This document shows, one piece after another, positions 46,901 to 58,972 of a DNA stretch of 64,000 nt. Each line of letters opens with the position of its first letter. The first letter of the stretch is position 1. Made by a program: the position numbers and the translations under genes. The notes beneath the pieces were generated by a model. It saw only the letters and a program-made list of their open reading frames with translations. It searched no databases and had not been told where the DNA came from. The stretch covers positions 233,732,646 through 233,796,645 of the forward strand of contig CM077163.1 of assembly GCA_039583875.1 (NCBI GenBank), in the 5' to 3' direction. The DNA comes from Platanthera guangdongensis (lineage: Eukaryota > Streptophyta > Magnoliopsida > Asparagales > Orchidaceae).

Positions 46901-49900
46901 AAGTGACGTGAGATGAGTGGTGTTATAAGCATTCTCCTCAGGAAGCAGACATGCTGATAGCTGGAAGGCTAGGATACTTAGCAATATTCTCTTCTCTAAT
47001 GAAAAAAGGATATCCCTAACCGCGGATCTTCATTCAAAGCCTCCCTTCATCCCCGAGAGAGTCTTGCAGAGCAGACAACTCACCATAATTATAATTGAGC
47101 CTCCTTGCTCCCACCATCAATTCTCAAGTAAAGGGGAGACTTCAGGAGCCTTCGCCTTTCCAAAATGATTTTGAATCAAAAAACATGGGGAAAGAGAGGC
47201 AGCCGATTTTCAATAGACTAGTATAGTCTCATTCCCATCTCTACCTGATTTCTCATTTGTCAGAGTTCTTGTATCTGAAACGGAGCCAAGAGGTGCAGGA
47301 ATCAAAGTGAAGTTATTCACCTTATTTGTGTGACTGAAGAGAAGAGACTTTTGGAAAGGAAGAGGTTTTGGGTAGTTGCTCAGAGAGAATGGTCCATGCG
47401 CCCTTTGAGAGAGGAAAGACAGGAGGGCAAAGGTTGAATCATGAAGATTCTAAAGTGGCTGGATTACAAAGAAGTAGGTCTGGGGAAGCCACCGGAACAA
47501 TCAATCAAAGAAGGAATGACCCGGTCTTTCTCAGATGCTTTCCATCCAAAGCTTTTTTTCGATCATCTATGTTGGTACACTGAACGCCAATCTTGATATA
47601 AAAAAGATGTTCTGTTCACATTCTCGCTTTCACACATAGGCACAGATAGTCATAAAACATTCTAGTTGGAAGTGGCCTTGCCTATTGATTGTGTATAGTG
47701 GACACAAGCAAAGTTTTGAGCAGCATTTTCTAGTTGTGAAAAAAGAAAAGCAAAGGAGCTTGACTGCCAAGGAAAGGAAGGTTGATCGAAGGATCTACAT
47801 GAAGCTGAAAATCAAGCTATCCCCCTGCAACATGTAGGAGCTATGCCGAACTCATCTGGGCCAGGGATTGACTTAATATTTCATGAAACGTAGAAATGCA
47901 TATTCCTCAAAGGTGGAACTGGGGAGTCTATTAGTAACTGAGACCTTAGTTGTGATTCATCTATAGCCTCGGCTAAGACCAAGGCTAAATCCATATGCTT
48001 AGTAAAAGAGAAGTAGCAGATTCGCAAACTCTCCCCCATTTAGCCTATGAATTCCGCCAGATCCATTCGTGCATCTGTTGCTTCCCCCTCCACCTCTAGA
48101 GGACTGGAAGATGAAAGACGTGTTGGTCAAATCAAGACGATCGGCCCAGTGAAACAAGAAACCCTAAACCCTATTGTTAAGAAAATCAATTACTATTCTC
48201 ATTAATAGCATTCAACCAACCAGGTAACCATATGCTTCGACCTGCATTGAATGTCGGGGTATTCGTTGAAGATAAGAGTACATCAAACCCATACGAAGAC
48301 TCTTCTTGTTCAATCCATAAACTTGTCCATCTTTGACCACTCACCAATTCTTCTTTGAAAAGGTTGATCATCTCCCGCAGTCTCCTTAATCGCAACGATT
48401 CTTCCCCGTTTAAGAATCACTGTTTTCGTGATCGAATAATGAAAGAGACCACTCTTTCGTGCATCTGCTGCGGTTAGCCAGTTAAATCTTTTGAATTCGA
48501 AAGAAAAGAATGAAAGGATCTGGCCGCCGACTGGTAGGGTTCGTCTTGAAATCAAAAGAAGAAATGGGTGTTTTGAGTCTTCATCGAAAGAAAGATGAAA
48601 TAAGTTCCAATTCGCCTAATTGAGATCGGAAATAATATGGTTTGAATACCTTCTTCTATGTTAGATTCTATATCCAAAGACTCAATTCTGATACAAAAAC
48701 AAAAAGAGAAAAAGAAAGATCCATACCTTGTTCTTGTTAGAGTTAGAGGCTCTTTTTATATAACTGGTGCTTCATAGAAATTTCAGATAGAATCGACGAA
48801 TGAAATAGGTGAATGAACAATTCACATCGCAGATAAAGAATGAAAAAAGCATTGGCTTCCCTCCCATATCTTGTGTCTCTACTCTTCCGGTGGGTTTCTC
48901 TCTCATTTCAGAAATGTCTAGAAACTTGGGTTCTTAATTGGTGGAATCAAGACAATATATCTCAATCTAAATGATATGAAAGAGAAAAATTGATGGAATT
49001 AGAAGAACTCTTCCTGTTGGATGAGATCCACTTTTCTTTTCTATCGGTAACAGGAAGTTGAGGATGAAGTTGACGAGAAAATCGGTGTTGGAAAAGAAAG
49101 TATAAAGAAGATGATTAAAGAGAGTTCTAACGTGGTGCAACTTGTTTTTCTTGCACTGACCTGTACTGTACTATTATGTATTTAGGGGTAGTACACAGCT
49201 GTCTTGATTGCCTCTCAATTCCAATCGAATGCAACTGGATCTAGTATAGTATGAACTGGTGATCAGAACATTTATGGATAGAACTTATACCGGGGTCTCA
49301 CTTCACCTAGCAACAAGCTTGACCCTTCAAAGCCTATATCTCCCTAACTCTGAAGAGTGTAATTAATGGCCTGAGAGAGCGGGGATAAACTAAAAAAAGA
49401 AATGAGACTAAAGACACTTCTCTTTACTCCACCTTACCTTCTACCAGTACTTACTAAAGGAAGAAATGCACGCCTTGGGAGCTCATCTTACCGCTATGTG
49501 GGAGCATAGGAGAGCGACCGACAAGCTCATATGTTGCTGAATAGGTCGCTACTCTTTCTAGTGATAGTGACCTCAGAAATGGGACACTTATTGGACCGCC
49601 CAACAGCAACTTCTCGAGACTACCAGAGCTACCTTATTAGATGAGTGAACCACCTGCAAGAGCTAGGAGCACACTGACGGCTCTTATTGACTTCAACAAA
49701 TGGGATTCATAGGACAAGGAAGGTTTGGAACCCTTCTCCCACGAGGGCTGTTTGAGAGCCACCACGCCATAATAAGTATACCCTAGAAGTTCACAATAGA
49801 ATTCAAATTGTATTGGTCAGCGCCTAGAAAAAAAAGGGAGAGTCTAGAGGTTTGACGTGAGAAAAGAACGTCTTTCTTTCACTGGATGAAATCGGAACAG

Positions 49901-52476
49901 CAACGGGACAGATCGAAGGGATGGAGACTTTATCCACCAAGAGGTAATCATTTACCATAATCAGTAGCAGAAGCAAGAACAAGATCCGGTTTTGTTCAAA
50001 TGGGATATCCGTGACAAGGAAGGGTATCTCAATATAGCAGGGGCATAATCTAAAAGGGGATCAGCCTCTAGCAGCTTCTATAAACAAGGAGATATTCGAC
50101 CAGTTGTTGTCAGAGTCAGAGCTAATACTAACAAAGGATGGAACCAAAAAAAAGGGGATATTATTTTCCACTAGTTGTTGAGTAGCCAGATCTTGAACCA
50201 TCAGACAGGTCATACCCAGAGCGAGAATACTCGATCGCGGAAGAGTCAATGACTGGACTTGGTAACTCACCTGAAAGGTTGGGGGGTGCCAATGCAATGC
50301 CTAGAAAGGGTGAACTCGCTTGGGGGCGGGATCATACCATAGGGATGGGGGTACTCTCTTGCTTCTCTTTCTGTTGCCTGTGAGGAGGGGGCAGTGTAGA
50401 AGGCCATTTTCTAGCTTGAAGTTTGACTTCGCTAGCGCTCGTTCCTCTCTTTCTATGAATATGTAGGATTTCCCCCAGGTTGTTCACCTGATAGTATACT
50501 CGCATTGTTATGGTAGGCTAAGTAGTAGTTCTACGAGAGCCATATGAGTAGTGAAAAGTTTCCTTAACTATCTATATATAGCTCCCTATAGATAAGGCGA
50601 CAGAGGCGAGAAGGGTAGGTCAAGTTTTCTTGAAAGCGCAAGGGATAATGAAGGGGCTAGATATAAGGCACATTCCTTCCTATCCGAGTTACATGACCCT
50701 GTCAACAGTCCTTCAAGTGGGCTGCGAGCGAATCCGGGTTTGCTGGCCCGGCGCACAGGAGTATCACCAATCATATCCAATCCTGCTGTTGAAAGCGGGA
50801 CTAGAAAGAGGAAGTTGAATTACTTCCCCCCCTGCCGGCTAACCAAAAGCGGAATGCTACAATACAAGGAGAAAGACGAAAAGCTTTAACAAGGGTTGAA
50901 GTGACTCACTACCCGAAGAGTTTTCTCCTGGCTCAGTAGTAGGACCTGTTCCCCCCTCAACTACTTCTTGATCGGAAACCCCTTTCTTTCGGTCTAGTAG
51001 CTGGTTACCTCCTAACCTTCGAAGTCTTTGTCGAGCTAGTAAAGCCCCTTTCCGCAGACGCCTCTACCTTTACTTTAGTCGGTCGACTAATGCCACCTCA
51101 AAGTCAACAGCTATATTCTCAGAAGAATTCCTTGTCTCGGTCTCAGATTCGTAACTCTCCTTTGCTTAGCTTTATGCCCTTTCTTATTATCCTTACATGG
51201 TTTCGGCTTATTCTGTTGAGGTTGGGAACTTCTTCCTATCTTCGGACCTAGTCTCTTCGCCCAAGTCTGATGGTGTGGAATATCTGACTGGCTTTCCTCT
51301 CGATTCGGTTCGGTCGAGCTTATCCCCTTTCCAGCTAGAGCTCTCGGTCTATAGATTACAATCCACTAGGAAGGAAAAAAATACAGAGAAAATATTCTCA
51401 CCCGCACATGAAATGAAGCAGAGACCTAAACAACCTGAACATCATGGCAATGAACTGCTCTTGATCACGGACATCCGGATTCAAAGCAAAATTTGCCACT
51501 TGCCCTTGACTTTCAAGTAGATCGTTTAAGGACTCAAGTGTGTTTGGGTATGAAGTATTTATATTCATCTATGACCACCAACAAACTTTCTTACAATACC
51601 TCTCTTATATCACCAACAAAGATGTCTTCTAATAATGGAGGGAAAATCCAATCCCTTGTTGATGACAATCGTAGGGCTCTGACTGCCCCTCATGTAGCCT
51701 ATAAGTAAGCCTCCCTCATAATAGGTCCAGAATCTGCCTCCCTTGCTACATCGAAAGAAGGACCGTTCCATTCTGAAGACCTGTAAGTGACACCCGTCCT
51801 ATTCCCGCTTACTCTAATTCCTTCTTTCCTTCTCTAGTTTCAAGTCCACTAAATGGACTTCTCTTTATTTTGCACTGGATCCTCCTCAGGCTTTCAAAAC
51901 CAGCAGTTACCTATCTTTCAACTAAGGAAGACCTTATAATAACTTTATCTCCATTTCCTTGAAGGCCTAATCCTTCTTTCTACTTTGAGGTCTAGCGAGA
52001 GATCAGGGTCTCTTTCGTAAAGAGAGGGTTTCATCTCAAACTATTTCTTTTGACGTTGGCCCTGCCCTTTTCTTCGCTTTTCTCCTTAGCACAAGCGCTA
52101 ACTGATAATAATTCCTTTCGCTTTAGCTTTGAACTGAGATCCTTCGTAGTGAGTGCACTTAGTAGATCCCCTCCTGTAAGCTACATGAGTGAGATTTTCT
52201 CCACTATGCTTTCACCTAGTGTGACGATCGATCCCTTCCAATTGTCATCTTGACATTGTATTCAAATCAGTTGTCAAGTCTACTGTCAGGAAAAATGCAT
52301 ATAACATATATGGATTTACCCTCATTATATTATATCTTTCCTTGGGAAGTAGTAGTATCGGTGCGGTATGATGCTAAGGTCACTAGTATTAGCAGGTCCG
52401 AGACAAGTAGGCTCGTTATCAATAGATACCACCCTAGAAGTTGATATCGATATCGGAAAGTTATCGACTTATCCGG
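43973..52476. other. Organelle-type DNA, segment II (probable NUMT continuation)
   Basis: Purine-rich spacer-like DNA similar in character to 17565-25206. It begins directly after the Sirevirus-like element at bases matching its target duplication, so it was probably continuous with segment I. I recognise no gene, tRNA or rRNA here. Short open frames exist, the more protein-like at 45325-45615 (plus), 45811-46356 (minus) and 48186-48555 (minus, two frames), but none matches a family I know. The mitochondrial origin of this half rests on its link to segment I and its composition. Confidence 0.5.
48186..48555 (-). pseudogene. Unrecognised open stretches in segment II
   Basis: Two overlapping minus-strand frames (48555-48310 and 48395-48186) encode protein-like sequence, for example [33 protein letters not shown] and [16 protein letters not shown]. 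They could be one frameshifted gene fragment. The family is unknown and no neighbour helps. Confidence 0.3.
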
Positions 52477-52515
52477 TGTAACAGGCCAAATTCCTGAAAC
52501 AGGCAATTTTTGGGT

Positions 52516-53025
52516 GACACGGCCTGGGACACGGCGTGTCCCAGGGTGTGTCAGTTGACACGGCCTGCGACACGGGCGTGTCGCATGGCGTGTCGGGTTG
52601 TGTCGACGATCGGCCTTGGTCTCGACGATTTTTGGCTCGACGAGGTGTCGAGAGGGGGCACACGGCCCAGGACACGGGCGTGTCTAATGCCGTGTCGTAT
52701 GCTCGACGAGTGTTACTCGACGATCGTCGAGTGTCGAGTTTCGAGTGAGGACACGGCCTGTGACACGGGCGTGTCACAGGGCGTGTCAGGGGCACAGGCC
52801 AGGAACACGGGCGTGTGACAGGCCGTGTGAAGTCTCGGGTTGTTTTGGGATTATTTTCGTTGAGGCATACGGCCTCAGACACGGGCGTGTCTGAGGGCGT
52901 GTCGGGGACACGGCACGTGACACGGGCGTGTCACACGGCCGTGTACTGGCTGGATTGAGTCGGTTGTCTGCCGCTTAGAGGGACACGGCCTGTGATACGG
53001 GCGTGTCACATGGAGTGTCAAGCCG
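52516..53025 (+). repeat. Hairpin array in the Tekay-3 LTR
   Basis: Perfect or near-perfect hairpins with varied arms: 52523-52545 CCTGGGACAC/GTGTCCCAGG; 52564-52587 CCTGCGACAC, one mismatch in the partner; 52757-52780 CCTGTGACAC/GTGTCACAGG; 52873-52896 CCTCAGACAC/GTGTCTGAGG. Loops are GGGC, or GGC in the first. Confidence 0.85.
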
Positions 53026-53312
53026 TGTTCAAGCTTTTCTGGCCAGATCTGAGCCGTTTGTTTCCCTCTTCCTAGATCCAGTGGTTGGGCTCTGTCCAAG
53101 TGTTGTGAAGGCCGAGATTAAGGGGATTTAATCCCTCTTTCTTCTTCTTCTTCTCCTTCATGTTTTTCAAGAAAGAGAGAGAAAGAAAGGCCAAGGCAAG
53201 AGGGAAGGGAGGAGTATTCCAGCTGCTGTAGGAGCTGCGGAGTGCGGAGCGAAGATCCGAGAGCGGATTCGTGAAGGCAGAGCCAAGGTGGTGATTTCCA
53301 TCCGGCTACTTC

Positions 53313-53336
53313 ATGGCGCCAAAGCGATCTTCAAGG
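53313..53336 (+). CDS. Predicted first gag exon in the Tekay-3 LTR
   Basis: ATG to AGG encodes MAPKRSSR and is followed by the donor GTAACG. Arginine is CGA here against AGG in the relatives, and the two serine codons also differ from Tekay-1, so the peptide is kept while bases change. The matching acceptor is TGATAG at 54821-54826. Confidence 0.65.
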
Positions 53337-54665
53337 GTAACGATCTCCTTCTTGGACATCGAAGTCCTTTCTTTATACATGTGTTTGGAATCCTCCACCA
53401 AGAGGTGGATTTGCGGAAGAGATTCCTTTGTTGAGTCTGCATTTAGAGCCGGAAATATGGAGTACGGCATAGACATGCTGTGTGAAGCCCATCTGGACCG
53501 GTAGTCTGGATTGGTGATGTTCATGGGTAAATCAGAGAAGACTCCGTGGTTTGATGATATGTAAATGGATTTCTATTGTGATGAATGTATGGATGTGATG
53601 ATGAGGAGGCTTTGGCAAAGCTCCTGTTTATGAGATGATCAATTGGTAGCACGCCTGGGGAGCTCGTGATAAACCCAGCCTGTTACACCACTAGGGTGGG
53701 TTGATCTAGTTAGGAAGGGATCGATGGGTGGCAATGCCTGGGGAGCCGAGTTAAACCCGTCTTGCTGCACCACATAGTGTGGGTCGATCGGATTAGGAGG
53801 GGGGTCGATGGGTAGACATTGCCTGGGGAGCTTGGAGAAACCCGGCGTGCTACACCACATGTTGTGGGTCCACCTACTCTGGTTGTTGGATGCTGTGAGG
53901 GTGTACCTCTGTGTGGTTTTGGCGGGATGTCGCCAGCTTGCGAGACTGGTGGACTAGGGCCGGTCAACCAACAAGTTAAAAACTCGAATCAGCGGTGTAT
54001 GATTGGTGGATTCCGGTACGCCAAGAAGGTGCCCTGAGTGCACGGAACGTCTGGTGGATTCCAGCGTTTGTGATGTTATGTGTTTGTTAGCAGGATAAAC
54101 ATATGATATACATATGATGCTTGATGATACTTGATGATAGATGACAACACTGTATACAGGGAAAGAACCACTACCCCGGGTAGGGGGTAGGGTCGTTATA
54201 ATGGGTCAGCCAAATGCTGACCGTTACTTTATTTTCTGTGTTGGCTTGGATGTGGAATTACAGGTGTTGCAGCTTGAAATGACTAAGTGGAATGGCTAGT
54301 TTGCTGTTATAGGCCCTTGAAGGCCATGTGAAGAGTTGTGTTTGGATTTCATGTGTGGCCGGCCTGCGTGCCGATGCACGAAATTGTTGCTGTGTAAAGA
54401 GGAACCTGTAAGGCCATAAGGCCAGGGTGTGTGAGTTGTATACATTCCTGGTGTTGTTATATAAATGTGGTATTTGTATATTGGTGGACATTCTGGTTTG
54501 AGTTCATGCTAACAAGTAAAAATGCTGCGCTAGAATGGAATGAGTTAAGGATACGCATAGAGTTTGATTTCCACGAGTAATTCTTTCGCCTGTCTGTGCT
54601 ATATGGCGTGGGGCCCCGGTCGGACCCACCGTTATATGTCATGTGACGGGTGGGGGCGTTACAAG

Positions 54666-54678
54666 TGGTATCAGAGCC
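54666..54678 (+). other. Primer binding site of Tekay-3
   Basis: TGGTATCAGAGCC, two bases after the LTR, is a perfect initiator tRNA-Met site. Confidence 0.92.
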
Positions 54679-54826
54679 AGGTTGAGATTGTTTGGGAGGA
54701 GAAACATAATTGAACTCATGAATGTCCACTAGGAATGTATGCCATGCACATGATGTGCGTGAGGGTGTAGTCAATGTAGCAGTACGTTATGATTGGAAGT
54801 ATTAATGGTGTTCTGTACATTGATAG

Positions 54827-55277
54827 GTGGCGAGGATGGAGCTGGGCCGTCTGAACCACAGCGTCGGATGAGAGTGCAGCACCCGTGGAAGCGCCTATGC
54901 TCCCTCGGCAAGCCATACGGGTGGTCACGGAGACAGTGCTGGCAGTGTTACAAGCTACAACCTACTGGACAGGCAAGGCCTGGTGGAAGGCAAGAGCATG
55001 CGCAATGGTGGGGGACGCGCAAGCGAGTGACGACTCATTGTCAACGTTTTATGCCCTTTCATCCACTGACGTTTGGTGGAGCCGCTTTACACCAACGCTG
55101 GAAGAAGATGGTTGGCAAGGGTAAAAAGGATCCTAACTGCAAATCAGGACGGGAGAGTGAGCAGAAAGTGACGTTGGCACACTTTTCTGTTAGAAGGCGA
55201 TGCGAGATTATGGTAGGATGGAAATTGAAGTGCACCACTTGGCGTGTCGAGGTTTTAACGAGATTGTCAATGGAGGG
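54827..55277 (+). pseudogene. gag: Tekay-3 Gag start, heavily frameshifted
   Basis: After the TGATAG acceptor, pieces of Gag appear in alternating frames: GAGPSEPQ, then TETVLAVLQATT, MPFHPLTFGG (MSFNPP in relatives) and SEQKVTLAHFSVRR. Many small indels have destroyed the frame. The sequence runs into the N gap at 55278. Translations that continue across the gap are not real. Confidence 0.7.
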
Positions 55278-55777
55278 NNNNNNNNNNNNNNNNNNNNNNN
55301 NNNNNNNNNNNNNNNNNNNNNNNNNNNNNNNNNNNNNNNNNNNNNNNNNNNNNNNNNNNNNNNNNNNNNNNNNNNNNNNNNNNNNNNNNNNNNNNNNNNN
55401 NNNNNNNNNNNNNNNNNNNNNNNNNNNNNNNNNNNNNNNNNNNNNNNNNNNNNNNNNNNNNNNNNNNNNNNNNNNNNNNNNNNNNNNNNNNNNNNNNNNN
55501 NNNNNNNNNNNNNNNNNNNNNNNNNNNNNNNNNNNNNNNNNNNNNNNNNNNNNNNNNNNNNNNNNNNNNNNNNNNNNNNNNNNNNNNNNNNNNNNNNNNN
55601 NNNNNNNNNNNNNNNNNNNNNNNNNNNNNNNNNNNNNNNNNNNNNNNNNNNNNNNNNNNNNNNNNNNNNNNNNNNNNNNNNNNNNNNNNNNNNNNNNNNN
55701 NNNNNNNNNNNNNNNNNNNNNNNNNNNNNNNNNNNNNNNNNNNNNNNNNNNNNNNNNNNNNNNNNNNNNNNNNNNNN
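55278..55777. other. Assembly gap of exactly 500 N
   Basis: Unknown sequence joining Tekay-3 gag to the outer edge of a copia-C LTR. The round length suggests a placeholder, so true distance and even order are uncertain. Confidence 1.
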
Positions 55778-57390
55778 GTTAAATTTTCTCAACGTGGTCA
55801 GCAAGATAGCCCAAACACCAAATTAATATCTTCGGAACTACCCAGTTCGCACGCTGAACCTGCGAAACCCAAGGACTAGAGGTTGCACCCAACAAAACAA
55901 TGGAAGCACAAGAAGATCTTATTATGCATTCACTTCATTACAATCCGAGGCATACATAGCGAGACATGATTTCGCTAGTATTACAGCTGTAAACAGAAAA
56001 CCAAAAAAAAACAAGCCGGGCGGACAGAACTCCAGTCCGCCGAGACCGCGAGGTCGCCGAGACCGCCGAGACCGCCCAAGCTATGCTGCAATCCGCCGAA
56101 TACCACGGAGTCCGCCGAGACCGCGAGGTCGCGCGGACAGACCGTTATTCGCCTCCTGCTGAACCCGAACTGAGGAACTCCCCTACCCGCCTGAAGCCGC
56201 GGACAGGTTATTGAAGCTGGAAAGTTGAAACAGAACTGACAAGCCGCAGAGCGACCTCCTGCTGAGTCCGCAGAGACCGCACACTTCCAAGCACTGACCG
56301 AAGTCACAGCCAAGCTCCTGGCTCCTTGAAGTTATCCGCGCGACCTGCACACAGCAAACCGTCAGCCTGAAACAATCCGCGCGGACTGAAAAACACAGAC
56401 CGCAGCAGCACCTCGCCCAACCCAAATTACTGTTCACTCACGTTACTTAGTTACTGTAGATGTGCCAGGGGGTCCTATTTATAGGCCAGGTGAGGAGTGT
56501 GGTCACCGCCCATGAGATAGCGACACCGCCCCAGCCCGCGCGAACACAAAACGACTGTCCGCTCAGTCCGCGAGGACTTAGCCAGTCACCAAGGGAAACC
56601 GCCAGGAGCAAGGCAACCATTGACGAACCCTCTCCAGTCCGCCCAAGCTAAGCGGACAAGGCACCAGCCCGCAAAGCTCCAACTGCTTCAGGACAGCACC
56701 CTCTTCAATGGCAGTCCGCACCAACCCGAGGCAGTCCGCAAGACTCACACCTCAATCCGCCACAAGTCCACGACCAAAGGCAAACAGCAACAGTCCGCCC
56801 GGTCACAGCGGACTTGGCGGATACGGCGGACACCATGAACTTGACACCAAGTGTGACCAAGTCCAAAACCATCAAGGGCCAGTGCGAGCATGGCGGACAC
56901 AAAGTCCCGTCCGCCAAACACCCTAGCACAGACCGCAACCAGTCCGCGAGCTCCTCGCACTTGTCCAACGCAGCAGCACCAAGCCGGACTCCAAACATCA
57001 GTCCGCCAACCGGTCTCCACAGCAAGACCTGCTGTAACACCTGAGCTCGACAAGGCCTCAGCCAAGCTCAAGGCTCAGTCCGCAACAGCCCCAACCGCGG
57101 ACACACCAGTCCGCAAGGCTTCCGCGAACTCGAACCAACCGCCAACAGCGCAAGCTTGCACCCGCGACCACTGAGCAAAGCACCAGTCCGCAAGCCTCTC
57201 TATCCGCAGATACCAGGCCGCACCAAACCGCGGACTCCATGCAACAACCCGCTCAGAACACAGCCGACTTCCACCAGACTTTTCACCAGGCCGCAACCTC
57301 AGTCCGCCCAGTCCGCCCAGTCCGCCAAAGCTGTCCGCACAGGCCGCGCGGCCTGTCCCGTCACCCACTTCCACTTCACAAATTTCAACA
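55778..57390 (-). repeat. copia-C 3' LTR
   Basis: 1,613 bp, missing perhaps one base at the gap edge. It ends TTTCAACA on the plus strand. More than a dozen AGTCCGC words and several reverse GCGGACT words are scattered through it. TATTTATAGG at about 56476-56485 could be a reverse-oriented AT box but is not a convincing promoter on the minus strand. Confidence 0.85.
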
Positions 57391-58266
57391 CTCCCCCTTG
57401 AAGTGAGAAGTGGTGACCAAGCCCAGCAAGCTGCGCAAGCGTTCAAAGGGCCCCTTCGACAGCGGCTTCGTGAAGATGTCAGCAAGATTATCTTCACTCC
57501 GAACATGCCCGACCAGCAGAGACCCCTCCAACACCTTCTCCCTGATGAAGTGGTGATCAATCTCTATATGCTTGGTCCTGGCGTGACACACTGGATTGTT
57601 TACCAGTTTGAGAGCACTCTCATTGTCACCCCGGAGTAAAGTAGGCCCTTGCACTTCTTCATGAACATCCTCTATGACCTCCTCAACCAAACGGCTTCCC
57701 GAGCAGCCAGGCCGAAGCCTTATACTCCGCCTCCGTGGTTGAAACCGACACCGAGTCCTGCTTCTTGCTACACCACGAGATGCTAGCTGAACCGCAAGTG
57801 AACACATAACCTGAAGTAGACCTTCGATCATCCGAATCACCGCCATAGTCAGCATCCGTGTACCCGAGCAACGCAAACTCCGCATCCCTTCCATAGAGGA
57901 GTCCCATCTCAGAATCACCTTGACATACTTCAGAATTCCCTTCGCCGCCACTAGATGAGATTGCCTTGGTTCAGCCATATACCGACTTACTCGGCCAACA
58001 GCATAAGCTATATCCGGCCTTGTAATCGTCAGATAGATCAAGCTCCCAACAAGAGCCCTGAACACCAAGGGATCATTAAGCACCCTTCCCTCATCCCGTC
58101 GAAGCTTCAGCCCAGATTCCAGTGGAGTAGAGCACTTCTTCCCTTCGCCCATGCCAAACCGCTTCACAATACGATCAGCATACCCTTTCTGGCTAATGAG
58201 AATCCCGCACTCCTTCCTCTCCACTTCCAGACCAAGAAAGTGATGCAACTCTCCCAAGTCTTTCAT
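57385..58266 (-). pseudogene. pol: copia-C RNase H and RT end
   Basis: The frame starts with the RT-connection motif MKDLGELHHFLGLEVER and the RPDIAYAVGRVSRYM motif, and ends with the RNase H tail RTKHIEIDHHFIREKV, TKPLSKGPFERLRSLLGL, closing at the purine tract. The middle ([31 protein letters not shown], the RNase H active-site region) lies in another frame at 57907-57683, so at least two compensating frame changes are present. All expected residues are visible. Confidence 0.88.
57391..57405 (-). other. Polypurine tract of copia-C
   Basis: Minus-strand CTTCAAGGGGGAG abuts the LTR start TGTTGAAA. Confidence 0.85.
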
Positions 58267-58972
58267 CTCGAAGCGTATAGCAAGCTCTCCCCTGAGCCTT
58301 GCTACTTCCTCCTCCGAGTTCCTGTGATGATCATATCATCCACATACAGCAGGACCAAGACTCTTAGCTCTCCCTTCTTCTTGACGAACAAGCTAGAATC
58401 CGAGTTAGAAGCCAGGTATCCACAGAACTGCAGTACTCTGCAATCTTCCCATACCACGCTCGAGGAGCTTGCTTCAACCCATAGAGAGCCTTCCTGAGTT
58501 TGCAGACATAGTCCGGATGCTTCTCAGAGACGAAACCAAGCGGCTGATCCATGAAGATGTCCTTGTCAATCTCTCCGTAAAGAAAGGCATTCTTCACATC
58601 GAGTTGCCACAACCTCCATCCCTTGCTAGCAGCCAAGGCGATCACCACTCTTACAGACGTCATCTTCGCAACTGGACTGAATGTCTCCTCATAGTCTTCT
58701 CCATACTGCTGTGAGAATCCTCTAGCGACCAGGCGAGCCTTGAAACGATCAATGCTCCCATCAGCCTTCTTCTTCAACTTATACACCCACTTGCAAGTAA
58801 CCGGAGTAATGCCATCAACCTTGGGCACAAGGTCCCAGGTTTCATTCTTCTTCAGAGCATCAATCTCTTCCTTCATGGCACCTTCCCACTCCTTCACTCC
58901 AGTGGCCTCGTTGAAGTTTGCAGGCTCTCGCTCATCCAGAGGACCTGCAAAGAAGCAGGAGACAAAGCTCAC
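58267..58972 (-). pseudogene. pol: copia-C reverse transcriptase
   Basis: Minus-strand RT has ALKKNETWDLVPKVDG, CKWVYKLKKKADGSIDRFKA, ARGFSQQYGEDYEETFSPVA, QLDVKNAFLYGEI and RKALYGLKQAPRAWYGKI. The catalytic YVDDMIITG lies near 58350-58325, after a frame change at about 58400. The protein would be active in plan but is interrupted here by single-base shifts. Confidence 0.9.

Larger units (their letters stand above)
52477..55277 (+). mobile_element. Tekay-3: 5' part of a gypsy chromovirus, cut by a gap
   Basis: One LTR (52477-54663, 2,187 bp, TGTAACAGG to GCGTTACA), a perfect primer site, and the beginning of gag are present before 500 Ns. The family is the same as Tekay-1 and Tekay-2, judging by the hairpin array, LTR ends, first-exon motif and gag start. 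The 3' half is not in the window. Confidence 0.85.

Noticed and set aside
54793..55782. Open frame of over 300 residues running into and through the gap, with similar frames on both strands.
   Set aside because: Half or more is N translated as X; only 54827-55277 carries real gag similarity, in several frames.
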